The notes beneath the pieces were generated by a model. The model did no database searches. It had not been told where the DNA came from and saw only the letters and a list, made by a program, of their open reading frames with translations. From Jacaranda mimosifolia (Eukaryota > Streptophyta > Magnoliopsida > Lamiales > Bignoniaceae), in contig CM032121.1 of the NCBI GenBank assembly GCA_018894105.1, positions 17,589,230 through 17,653,229 of the forward strand: a DNA stretch of 64,000 nucleotides, given 5' to 3'. Position numbers and translations under genes: made by a program. Shown piece after piece: positions 36,991 through 47,858 of this stretch (within the stretch, counting starts at the first letter, position 1; each line of letters starts with the position of its first letter).

Positions 36991-38870
36991 ATTTGCGCTA
37001 ATTAAGTGTACAAAATTTTCACTAAATGCATGTTCAAATTGTCCACATCAATATATTATTAGTACAAAATATTTTAATTTTTAAAATAAAATTAATTACA
37101 CATAAAGACTAAAGTTTTTAGAGTTTATAAATAATTTTTCTAAAATCTTTTTGTTCAAAAACAATGTTCTAATAAATAATAACAAAAAATAGAATTAAAT
37201 TTGTAACGCCCATAATAATACGTCATAATTCATCTTATAATATAAGATAAAATAAATAATTTTTGTATATACTATTTAGACACAAAATGGAGGGAGAAGC
37301 AAAATTTTGGAGGGAATAAAAAAATAATAGGGGAATTCATTTTTGGAGGAAAACTTGTTTTTTGAAGGAAATATATTACATAGACCAACTAATTCTTAAA
37401 AACAACTTGTTCAGATTCATAAAAGTTAATAATCATTAAATTTAATAATATACTTTATGTTAATATTTTTTTACACTATATTAAACCATGAAAGTTATCT
37501 TCATTTTAGCAATTTATATAGTAAAACATATACAGAATTAACATATAGATATCTATAAGTTATAAAAATCTTTAATCGGCCAATACAATGATTAAAAATT
37601 GAAATGCAACATTAACAGGCCTAACTTCAGGGATTATTTTCTTTTCATTAAGTATTATGGTAAACTAGATTTCTTTCTTTTCTTTTGCTATTCAAGTATG
37701 CAACCTTTAACTATTTATTTTAAGGAGCTTTTAGAATTTTTCTAAAAGAATATTGTAATGAATTATAATAAAAAATTAAATTCTTAAGCACCAAAATTTA
37801 CAAGTCCAAATTATATGTTATTTAACTATTTTAACTATAATAGAAAGTCATTTAATAATTTAAAAAATTATATGTCAATTCATCTTATAATCTAAGATAA
37901 AAAAAATTAAGTTTGTTATAAATTATTTATACAAAAAAAATGGAGGATCTAAAATTTAAAGGAATTGAAAAAATGAAGAGAATTCATTATTATTAGTGGG
38001 AATCAAATTTTTGAAAGAAATCAAATTAAATTATTATGTCAAACTAATAATAAAAACAATTGTTAACATTTTTTATGGCCCAAATTTTGGAGGGAATACA
38101 AAGTTGGAGGGAAACAAAATTGCATTGCTATCCAAATTCATTAAATAAATTTATACATATGTATAAAATAAGAATATATGAAATAATGAGAAATGAGAAA
38201 TAATGATAAATTTATATATGTATAAAATGAGAAATATATGATGAATCTTCTTTAAATTTTATTGAAATTTATATATATGTATATATATACTATATATGTC
38301 TATAAGTATGAATAAAAAATTATATTATATATATTTAAAAATATTAAATATTATTTAATTCGGAATGAATAAATAGAAAAAAATAGATAAAATAAAAGTA
38401 ATTTAAATTTTATTTATAAATTTATATATATGGTTATTATATATATGAGAATAAGTATAAATAGAAAAATAAGTATACATGTATGAATAATTAGAAAGAA
38501 AAAAGATAAAAACAAAAATTATTTAAAATTTTATAGATAAATTTATATATATAAATATCTAAAAAATGAGAATATATGAAATAATGAGAAATGAGAAATA
38601 ATGATAAATTTATATATATGCATAAAATGAGAAATATATGAAATAATGGAAGAAGAGAAAATTGAGAAAAAAAAGAAAAAAAAAGAAGAAAAAAAAGAAA
38701 AATAATAAAATATGATGATAAAAAGTTATTTAAATTGAATTGTAAATATGTGAAATGATTAAGTGTAAATTGGTCTTTTTATATTAAAATTATATTAAAT
38801 GGGCAACAAATATGGAAGGGGAGATAGTGTGCGTGGTTTTATAAAATATAAAGAAGTTATTTTGTGTGTA
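36991..38870 (+). repeat. Large direct repeat, copy B, in the CACTA interior
   Basis: Partner of 33522-35100. About 300 bp longer, mainly because of purine-rich simple sequence near 38640-38700. Confidence 0.8.
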
Positions 38871-40489
38871 TATATATATATATATTCACAGTAGGGTTTG
38901 AAATTAAAACAACTATTTTGAATAATTATTTTTAATCAAATTGGCAGGTTGGATTGGATGGATTTGAATTGGCGAGTTGATCAAATAAAAATCAGGTCGA
39001 CCTGAATCTAAGTTGAATCGATTTAGGTTGGGTTAGTATTGAGCATTTTTAAGTTGTCATCAAGTTGGGTTGGGATAGAGTAGAGAAAATTAATATTATA
39101 CCCCTACTTCAATCCAACCCGAACTCACACGATCCACCCAAATTGCCACCCCTATAATGACACCAATTCATTATAAAAGGAGTTGCTAAAACTCAATTAA
39201 TCAACTATGCAATCAAACCCAATCTTTACCAAATGATATTAATTTACTAAAAAATTGGTGAACTCATATTAATAAAAGAAAAGTTGTAAAATCACAATTA
39301 ATCAATTTTTTAGGTTAATGTCAGATCCAATTCATTTTGAAATCCAATTCACTAATTTACTAAGAGAATTATTAAAGCTCAATTAATGAAAATGAAGTTG
39401 GTAAAGCTCAATTAATGAATTCTTCAAATTAGTATGGAGCCCAATTTGCCAATTCACTAAAATATTTGTTAAGCCCAATTAGTTTAAAAAAAAAAAAAAA
39501 AGATGTTCAACTCAAAGCAATCAATTATTTGAACTAATATGAAGCCCAATTAATAAAAAATAAGCTCAGTTCCTTAAAGAAAGCTTGATTCATCATTTAC
39601 CTCACTTCAAATTTGTTCAAAACCAACTCTTAAAATAAACCTAATTCGCCATTTAATTTACTATAAATTTGGTCAAATCTATTTCGTAAATGAAAACTCC
39701 CAATTCATTGAATAATTCACAAAAAAGTTATAACGCCTAATACTTTAAAGAAATTACCCCAACTAATGGATTATTCAATTCAAATTTCTTCAAGCTCATT
39801 CTTTAAAATAAAATCTGATTAGGTAATAATTCACTAAAAAATTGATTAAGCCCAATTAACAAATTCTTTATATTATTGTGAAGTCCATTTTTTGAACAAA
39901 AGCCCAACCCACAAGTATTAGTAAAAGTTGAATTTAATATTCATTTATAATTAGTAACAAAAATCATTGTTACCATATGTGTACAATTGATATTTGGAGG
40001 GAATGAATTTTGGAGGGAAGTTACTTAAAGTTTAGTAACTAAAAACTTTGTTATATAACAAATATTTTCTTGTTACAAAAGGTACCAAATTTTGTTACAA
40101 ATATATCTTTTTATATGATGGAAAATGTTATATGTAACAAAATAACATTTTCCGTAACGAATTATTATTTAGTTACGAATATAAAAAATTTAAGGTAACG
40201 AATTTGAGTTAAAGGTAACAAAACTTTTACTTTGTTACTCAAGAAAATGTTATTTGTAACAAAAAATCAATTTTGTTACAATAAATCTACCATATGTAAC
40301 GAATTTTACCTTTGTTACCAAAATTTTTGTTACGCGAAGAGCAATTTGTTGTAGTGCTTATTACTTCATGAGCAGAGTAAAATTACAAGAATAGCAAACC
40401 CAACACATATGCAAGTCAATAAACCAAATAAAACATGCATATCGGAACATCATTGTGCCTCCATAACAGTTTAATAACCGTTCAGTAAC

Positions 40490-40625
40490 AATCAGTTCAG
40501 TAGCTCGAGCATGACAGCTCGGCAATAATAGTAGCTCAAGCATAATAGCTTGGCAATCACAGTAGCTCAAGCATAACAACTTGGTAATAACAATAGCTCA
40601 AGCATAACAGCTTGGCAAGGCACTC
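40490..40625. repeat. Tandem repeats of about 40 bp in the chromovirus 5' LTR
   Basis: Four units with the core AGTAGCTCAAGCATAACAGC and TTGGCAATAA. Confidence 0.75.
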
Positions 40626-40889
40626 GGCCCAACAGTTCTCCTGTACACACATCTTTCAATTCGATCAATCAATCAATCAGTTGCCAACAGGGCAGAATAA
40701 TGAACTTTACAATATTATTCCAATAATGCCATCATAGCAGATCACAAGACACGGTGCAGGTTCAATTTGACCAATAACATATGAAATGATGAAATGTTCA
40801 AGGAGAGAATAGTAACAATTGATGATTCAAAACAGTTTTGATACACGGTTGACACAGTAAGATTCTCAGGTTCAACCATTAACAGTATT

Positions 40890-41590
40890 CCATAGACGAT
40901 AATCAAGTCATTAGAACCTCACAAAGTTCAATCACAATTAACGGTATCGATAGTCAAGACAATAGAACCTCATAGGGTGAAATCAATGGTAAATGATAAC
41001 GAGAATCAAGACAATAGAACCTCATAGGATTCAAATAACGACAATAAATGATATTGATAATCAAATCAATAGAAACTAACAGGGTTCAAAAATCAACGAT
41101 AAATGATAACGAGAATCAAGACAATAGAACCTCACAGGGTTCAGATAGCAACAATAAATGATATTGATAACAAGTCAATAGAACCTTACAGGGTTCAGAA
41201 ATCAACGATAAATGATAACGATAGTCAAGACAATAGAACCTTACAGGGTTCAGATGGTAATAATAAACGATATCGATAATCAAGTCAATAGAACCTTATA
41301 AGGTTCAGAAATCAACAATAAACGATAACGATAGTCAAGACAATAGAACCTCTTAGGGTTCAGATAGCAATAATAAACGATATCAATAATCAAGTCAATA
41401 GAACCTTACAGGGTTCAGAAATCAATGATTACATTGCTTTACTCAAACAAGTACTAAAACGGTAGATCCTCACAGGGTTTAGATATCAACAATAACATTG
41501 CTCTACTCAAACAAGTGCTGAAGAGGTAGATCCTCACAGGTTTCAGATATCAACAATAATATTGCTTTACTCAAACAAGTACCAAAGCGG
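40890..41590. repeat. Tandem array of about 55-bp units in the chromovirus 5' LTR
   Basis: About ten AATAGAACCTCACAGGGTTC units in two alternating variants, followed by three units containing GGTAGATCCTCACAGG and CATTGCTTTACTCAAACAAG. The 3' LTR has fewer of both. Confidence 0.75.
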
Positions 41591-43015
41591 TAGATCCTCA
41601 CCTTATCACGTCAACAGTGATGTCAGACTTTGCTGGTCCTCAGGGTCAAATCCTCTGTCACCTATTCAAAAGGTAACCTTATATTAAAATCTATGTTCAA
41701 CCCTAATGATCACTAATACTTGGAATCATACCAACAACAACCCCAAATCTGAGTGATTATCCTATTGATACGTTGGTTAGGGTTTAATTCGATATTACTG
41801 CCCTAGACATACTATTAGTATTGGAGATATAGATGTATACGGAATCCGCTTATACATATAGTTTCATAATGATACTCGATATTGATCATAACAATCCAGT
41901 TATAATTAAAAAACCATGCTTTTGTCGATTAAATCCCAATTACATAAAATTGGGGTTTCTATACTTAGTATGCTGTATAACCTATAGTTTACATAAAATA
42001 ATACCATTTTGGATTCACTAGGCTTATTTAATCAATCAAAGGTGTTCTATTTTTATGCATGAGTGTTCTGATCGACCAATTCCATCATAATATACAATAA
42101 TACAAGGTTTTACGATGATCAAAGCGTATAAATATATACATGCAATTACATACACAAACAATATCGTTATATACCAATATCTCACTAACGAAGAAGAATC
42201 TCTATGATCAGACCGCATACATATGTTCACCGCGACGAGGCGATGATTCTACCTAGTCGACGCCACTGCGCCGCCGGCCACCGTCCATTGTCACCAAAAA
42301 ATTTGATGCCACCACCCAGAGACTCCTTTCCCCAAGATCTTTACAATGGTACCCTTGGTTTCAACAATGGCCGCTGGAAAACCCTCCAAAAAATGCCCCA
42401 AAGCCTTCACGATTTACAAGCTCCGCTGTTGGTTTTCGCCCTCACCACCACATATCACCGCCGTGTAATGCTCCCACCGTGTTCCCCTCATCGAGTACTA
42501 CCTAAAGCACCCTTCAGATTCTCCATCAGACTCTAAAACACTCAAAACCCAGTTGCTCCACCATGAACCCGTTTTCGGTCTTTTTCCACCGCGCTGCTCC
42601 GGCAGTCGTCTGCCGTGTATATGTGTGTTGTTCGAGTGCTGGAGGTGAGGACAGATTAGTTGGGTTGTTAGTTTGGAGTTAATGGTGGCGCCGATGATGG
42701 TTGGTTGGCCGCAGTGAAGAAAGAAAAAGAAAAGAGAAGAAAGGAAGGGAAAAAAATAAAGAAAGAAAATAGAGAAGAAGAAGGAAATGACCTGCTGCCT
42801 GTTTTTTTTAATTCAATTTTTCCATTTTGCAATCTAGTCCCTCGTAAACTTAAGTCATGCAATTGAGTCCCAACAGTTTCATTTAAATGAAATTGGGTAT
42901 ATAAAAATTATAATATAACCATAAATTTGTAAAATAATTAATAAATCATAAAATTAAACTAATGATAATATACATATAAATGAAATCATAAAAATTTCTA
43001 GGGTGTTACAATTTG

Positions 43016-43113
43016 GCAACTCGTGCACATAACATTGAAATGAGCATAAATTTTGATGAACAAGAAGACTTAAGTGATGTTGATGATGATGATGATGATG
43101 TTTGGGGCAATTA
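43016..43113 (+). pseudogene. gag of the TR-GAG element, C-terminal part
   Basis: Resumes the gag motif cut at 22372: the reading gives ARNIEMSI-like residues, then an acidic tail from a GAT run (DVDDDDDDVWGN) and a TAA. It lies directly after the ATTTG duplication of the chromovirus. No zinc knuckle or protease follows. Confidence 0.6.
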
Positions 43114-44358
43114 ATCTTCATCTTCAAATCACAAATGCTCCATGATAAGAGCCTAAATTATCAATAATGCTCCTAGATAAGAGCATAAACTCTCTAAAAT
43201 TCTCAATTCTCGAAGTCTCCAGATCCAAGACCCAAGTTGTCAAGTCTTCAAATCTACAAGTCAAGTCTTCAAGTTCAAAACTCAAGTCTTTAAGTCTCTA
43301 AATTTAAAATTCAATTCTCCAAGTATTTAAATCCAAACTCAAGTCTCCAAGTCTCTAAATCAACGACTCAAGTCTTCAAGTCAAGGCTCAAGTCTCTAAG
43401 TCTCCAAGTTCAAAACTCAAGATTTCAAGTCACTAAATCAAATAATCAAGTTTCCAAGTCTTCAAGTCTAAAGTTCAAATCTCCAAATCCTATGTGTTCC
43501 TTGATAAGAACTCAAAATACCAATAAGGGTCCTAGACACAATCATAAACTATCTAATTAAATATTCAAAGTCTTCCAATGCGCTCTTTGATAAGAGCTTA
43601 AATTGTCAATAAGGCTCCTAAATAGAATATAAACTATTTAAATATTCAAAGTCTCTTCATGTGCTCTTTAATAAGAGCTTAAACTGTTAATAAGGCTCCT
43701 AGATATGAGCATAAACTATCTAAACTTTCAAAGTCTCCCTATGTGCTCGTTCATAAGAGTTTAAACTGTCAATAAAGCTCCTAGATACGAGCATAAACTA
43801 TCTAAAATTTTTAAGTTAAAGTCTCCCTATGTACTCCTTAATAAGAGTGTAAACCGTCTATTAAGTCAAACTCAAGTAAACTCCTTGATATGAGTATAAA
43901 TAGTCAATCAAATCAAATGGACTCCTTGACATGAGTATAAAATGCCTACTCAAGTTAAATATGCTCATTGACGCACGAGCCTAAATTGCATATTATTCTT
44001 GGTCCGCATGAGTATAAACTATGTATGGCACCCCCCTCAAAAGGATGTTCACTTTGAACTGCATTATAACTTGATCTATTTATTGGGTTCATAGGCAGAT
44101 GGGAGGACTTCATCATAAAAATTTCCAAGTATTGACAGCCCACGAAGTCCATCATAACAAGAGATATAGTTCTTGACGACAGTATGCAGCATGTTTGTAG
44201 AAGGGATTTATAGCTTAAGGAATGTTCGGAGGATTTCTTGTCGTAGACATATTTGAAAAAATAGAGAGAAAAAAGAAAAAAGTTCTCAAATACTTAAAGT
44301 CTTGTCTCTTTCATGGATGATTGGCACATCTTTCGCCAGGCCTTGAAATGAGAGCATT
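43114..44358 (+). repeat. Repetitive non-coding 3' region of the TR-GAG element
   Basis: 43200-43490 is built of CAAGTCTCCAAGTCTCTAAAT-like units of about 20-25 bases, many of them. 43500-43960 has longer units of about 90-110 bases, each with GATAAGAGC(T)TAAACT and CCTAGATACGAGCATAAACT. 43960-44358 is unique sequence up to the right LTR. No coding region. Confidence 0.65.
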
Positions 44359-45092
44359 TGTAGATGTATTAATTATGCCCAATTGGAGAGTGACACGTAT
44401 AAAATAATATGCTAATTATTAATTCAAAATTTTCTATTTATCTTGAAATTTATTAAATTCAACTCTAAAAGACAAATTGTTAATTTTAGTTAATACTCTA
44501 GTATTTATTTTATTTTATACTCAAATCAAATATTGACAAGTGTAAAAAATAAAGTGTCTGTGCTTATAGACCAATCATATATTATTCTTGATACTTGATA
44601 TTATTTCTTGATATTTGATATTATCTTATTGAAGAGATAACCATCAAAGAAGTTTCAAGTCACTTTGAAATTCTCCCATCAAGCATCTATATAAAGAGGG
44701 TGACCAAAGCTCATTCTACACACAACACAAATCCTAGCAACTGAGAGAAACTTTGGACGAGCCAAGCAATTCTCTCCAGCAAATTCAAGGAGATCCACGG
44801 TGTTTAAAGTGTTCTTCGTGGAGATCATATTTTTTTGACTTTGATTCAAGATTAAGGTATGAAGCCCTTGAATTAATGTTATTTTCTTGAAATCAAATTT
44901 AAAGAGATCCACAGTATTCAAGGCATACATTGCAGAGCTCATCAAGTTTCAAGATTATATTTGAAAGGAAAGAATCAAATGATTAGATTAGAGATTGAAT
45001 GCACCATCGAAAAGTTTTAATTTCATTTTATTTGTATGGATTTTCTTCTCTTATAATTTTATTTGTTGCAGACAACGAAATTTACGCTTACA
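44359..45092 (+). repeat. 3' LTR of the TR-GAG element
   Basis: 734 bp. Starts TGTAGATGTATTAATTATGC and ends GCTTACA. Shares with the left LTR the block AATCCTAGCAA and the 3' region around ATTAGATTAGAGA. Confidence 0.8.
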
Positions 45093-45703
45093 CCGATTAT
45101 AAATATCAATAATCCAAAATAAATGGATCAGATATGGAATTAACCAATCCAATCCATTAAAAATTTGAATCCAACTTTAATATTTTTTTATTAATTTAAT
45201 ACTCTTATATATAATATTAATAAAGATTTTAAAATAAAATTTATATATTATATTAACCTAATATCTATATTATACTATTAACATTGACTCTTAGCACAAA
45301 AATAAGAGCGATACTGCAAAAATGTCAAACATAATAATATATAATAGTTTACATATATATAAATATATGTGAAATAAGGGTTTAATATTTAAATATTTAA
45401 CTTTTGGAATAATAATAATAAAAAATCTATTAAAATTTAAATATGACATAAATTTATTTTGTAAATAAAATATTTTTATACAATTCAAAAGGGAAAAAAA
45501 AAAGAAAAAAGAAAAAAAGTATTAAAGTGGATCGAATTTTTTTTCCGAATTTCGGATATCCATCAGATTTGGATATGGTAATAACTAATAATGATCTTGT
45601 AGAATATTGGTCCAGATCCAAATATAGATTTTGATAATCATATTTGAATCGAATACGATTAATTTGATCGAAATTTGACCCCGTTGACAGCCGTACATGA
45701 TAT

Positions 45704-46404
45704 TAACTATTGTCACAAATTCCATTTTTAGTGTTCTCTATCGTTCAACAAAATTGGTTTCTAATTTCATCTCAAAATTTATGTCTGATTTCATATCTAA
45801 TTTTATCTCTATTTCTGTTTTCAATTCTATCCATAAATCTATCAATATTTACACTTCTAATTCTATGACTCATTCTATTTGTAATCAATTTCTAAATTCA
45901 CTCATAATCCTAGTTTTTTTTCTCTAATTCCAAATCAATAACTTGCTTAATTGTAAAATTTCTTCCCAATGAAATAATGTTAACTTCGAAAACAATCACA
46001 ATAACCATCCATATGCAATATAGCTCATTAAAACTTCAAATAATACAAAAATCATCAAAAAGAGCCTTTCTGATCATTTGGAATAATGTAAATTAAGATA
46101 TTAAAACAATATTATCTTGGAAATCAAATAAGCATTGTTTTTAGAAATTAAATGATGGCTACATTCATAGAAATTAAAAGGGAAAAATTAATTTCATCAT
46201 CTTCCTTGCAACTTTTTCATCTCTAACAAGTGTTTATCTTTCACATGAATTTAAAAAGAAAAAAAAAGAAAAAAAAAAAGAGGAAAAGCAAAGAATCAAG
46301 AAGGCATATATTCAAAGGCCAACTTCAATCAAACTCTAAGAAGAAAAAAAGAAAAAGAAAAAATATATTGATGCTGACAAGAAATTAAATACTGAAAATG
46401 TTAC
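45704..46404. other. Non-coding DNA right of the hAT element
   Basis: 45730-45910 has repeated TTCTA/ATTTC phrases giving an open but low-complexity frame; I do not call it a gene. The rest is AT-rich with A-rich runs (46255-46360). Confidence 0.4.
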
Positions 46405-46569
46405 CCATTGATCCTGCTTGAGCCTTGAAGAAACTTCTCATCTTTTGGAGCAAGTGAGTTAAACAAATTTGGCACCCAAATTTATCACATCCTCAAACTC
46501 AATGGTCACTAAATCAGATGTGTCAAAAGACTTTACTCAGACATGCTATAATTTCAACCTCAACTAGTT
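46405..46569 (-). pseudogene. Exon-like fragment of an unidentified host gene
   Basis: On the minus strand an acceptor-like TATTTCTACAG precedes a stretch reading ELVEVEIIACLSKV, then TSDLVTIEFEDVINLGAKF, then APKDEKFLQGSSRING, followed by a donor-like GTAACA. Two single-base frameshifts separate the three pieces. The amino-acid composition is protein-like, not transposon-like, but I do not recognise the family. A next acceptor-like site (CTTCTTAG) lies at 46336. Upstream, near 46690-46745, a short acidic reading frame (DEVETTNSNFSLSKNGVK) could be another exon. Probably a broken gene copy. Confidence 0.4.
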
Positions 46570-47204
46570 CTGTAGAAATATTCATGACAAGAAGAAAAAA
46601 TTAAAACAGAACCAAAATTAATTTGTTCATAAATAATTGATATCTGCAGGCAAAAACAATGCATCAATCTATTATATGAGACAGTGGAACTACAATACTT
46701 CCTTAACTCCATTTTTTGACAAGGAAAAATTCGAATTTGTTGTTTCCACCTCATCACTTGTGTATCACCAAATTTAGCTGAAACTTGAGATGTACTTATT
46801 GCATCATTGTTCCATAAAACGTGTTAATTTCAAAAGATAATTGTTTTCAATCTTAGTTGTAATTTCATCAGCACACGTTACAAATAGAGATCTTTTATTC
46901 AAAACAAACTTAACTCCTAATTATACCAAAAATTTCCAAAGGTGAAAACCACGAAGATTTAAGATGCACAAATGAATGGTAATACCATTATATCGGATAA
47001 AATTAAATGAAAATACTAATAAATTAATAAATTGAAATTATGTGAGACTGGTGAAAGCAAATATTAAAAAATCCTTTTTCATATTAAAAATTAATTAATT
47101 AATTTCACCAAAAAAATTAAATTCCTAACAATTATATTATTTAATGAGTTACTCAATTAATAAATTCGATGAAAATTTATTTTACTTAATTCTTTGATAA
47201 TAAG

Positions 47205-47858
47205 TGTTGTGGATGTTATGTGATTTGTGTCCAAACAATAGAAATAAACTAAAGTAAATCACCTAATCCTAATTTATAAAATTATAATTAAGAATAGGAT
47301 AACCAAACTGCATAATTAATATTGAGGAAAATGAAGCTGGACAACAGGGAATCACGACACTTGTCGCTGTTCTAAAGCTATGATTGCCTCCTTTTGTGTA
47401 GGTACTAACATCTAATTACGACTCCAAGATAAAAACCTATTAGCTCTCAACAGTGTCGCATCCCACATGCACAACCATGAGGAGAATAGAAACAGTCTAT
47501 ATTCATGTTGCCAAAACACAAAAATTCTTGTGGGAGAATAATATGAAAGACGTTGAAATTCATACACTCTACGTGCCCAAAGTAGACTATGGCCCCTTTA
47601 TATAATTGTAAAAAGTTTGACAATTAAAAAGAATTAATGGGCCAATAAAATCATCATAAATACACCACAAATTCAATTATAATTAGGCGCAATAATTATA
47701 AAATAAATGTTCAAAATTCTATAAAATTATATTGAGGCCATAAATATAAAATAAATCAAATAAATAGGCACATTAGTTATGACATTAAAACAAATAACAA
47801 AATGATTATTTGTTGGAAATAAAATAAATTGAAGAAATTTTAAAACTTATTTCCAGCA
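47205..47858 (-). repeat. 3' LTR of the copia-like element
   Basis: 654 bp, with a TATA-like TTATATAAAGGGGCC on the minus strand near 47595-47608. Preceded on the minus strand by the purine tract at 47859-47872. The flanking ATAAG (47200-47204) would be its target duplication; the partner lies outside the window. Confidence 0.6.

Larger units (their letters stand above)
30490..40356. mobile_element. Complete non-autonomous CACTA transposon (9.87 kb)
   Basis: Terminal inverted repeats CACTACAACAAATT are perfect over 14 bases. The target duplication is CTT (30487-30489 and 40357-40359), the 3 bp expected for CACTA elements. Both ends carry clusters of GTAACAAA/TTTGTTAC-type subterminal repeats. 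No transposase-like reading frame is present; the interior is very AT-rich with large direct repeats, a GC-rich tract and tRNA-like scraps. The fragment at 1-481 is a second copy of the same family. Confidence 0.88.
22373..43010 (-). mobile_element. Ty3/gypsy chromovirus (Tekay-like) inserted in the TR-GAG gag
   Basis: A minus-strand element with LTRs 22373-24432 and 29682-43010, flanked by a perfect ATTTG duplication (22368-22372 and 43011-43015). In its own orientation the LTRs begin TGTAACACCC and end GCGCTACA. An initiator tRNA-Met primer site sits inside the right LTR border and a purine tract inside the left one. The interior (5.2 kb) has gag, an acidic segment, protease, RT, RNase H, integrase and a C-terminal chromodomain in that order, all broken. 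The right LTR, the 5' one, is enlarged by a CACTA insertion. Without it, that LTR is about 3.46 kb against 2.06 kb for the left one, which has lost about 1.1 kb near 22452 and has a shorter repeat array. Confidence 0.85.
29682..43010 (-). repeat. 5' LTR of the chromovirus, interrupted by a CACTA element
   Basis: LTR sequence is 29682-30489 and 40357-43010, about 3.46 kb. It contains three separate tandem arrays (30293-30430, 40490-40625, 40890-41590). Small ORFs such as 42204-42536 are not preserved in the partner LTR and are not genes. Confidence 0.85.
20522..45092 (+). mobile_element. TR-GAG-type LTR retrotransposon (gag only), host of the chromovirus
   Basis: Direct LTRs 20522-21223 and 44359-45092 both start TGTAGATGTATTAAT and end TTACA. 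The flanks are CCTAT (20517-20521) and CCGAT (45093-45097), a target duplication with one difference. The interior (1.15 kb before and 1.35 kb after the chromovirus insertion) has a gag-like reading frame on the plus strand and then repetitive non-coding DNA. No protease, RT or integrase is present. This matches the class of terminal-repeat retrotransposons with a GAG domain, which depend on other elements for pol. Confidence 0.75.
20431..45695. mobile_element. Non-autonomous hAT element, split by nested insertions
   Basis: The left end TAGGGTTGTTAATGG and the inverse right end TACGGCTGTCAACGG form imperfect terminal inverted repeats of the TAGGGxTGTCAAxGG kind known from plant hAT MITEs. A perfect 8-bp target duplication CATGATAT lies at 20423-20430 and 45696-45703, the hAT signature length. 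The element's own DNA is only 20431-20521 plus 45093-45695, about 690 bp, with no transposase. All between is the nested TR-GAG element. Confidence 0.75.

Noticed and set aside
42204..42536. 110-codon ORF in the chromovirus LTR
   Set aside because: Not preserved in the matching stretch of the other LTR (near 23650-23990).
45697..45927. 76-codon plus-strand ORF
   Set aside because: Low-complexity TTCTA/ATTTC repetition with Ser/Ile/Asn bias; no start context or similarity.
47190..47204. Possible tRNA-Met primer site on the minus strand after the copia-like LTR (TATTATCAAAGAA)
   Set aside because: It lies outside the element at the 3' LTR side, where no primer site is expected, and matches poorly; a tandem LTR arrangement cannot be shown.
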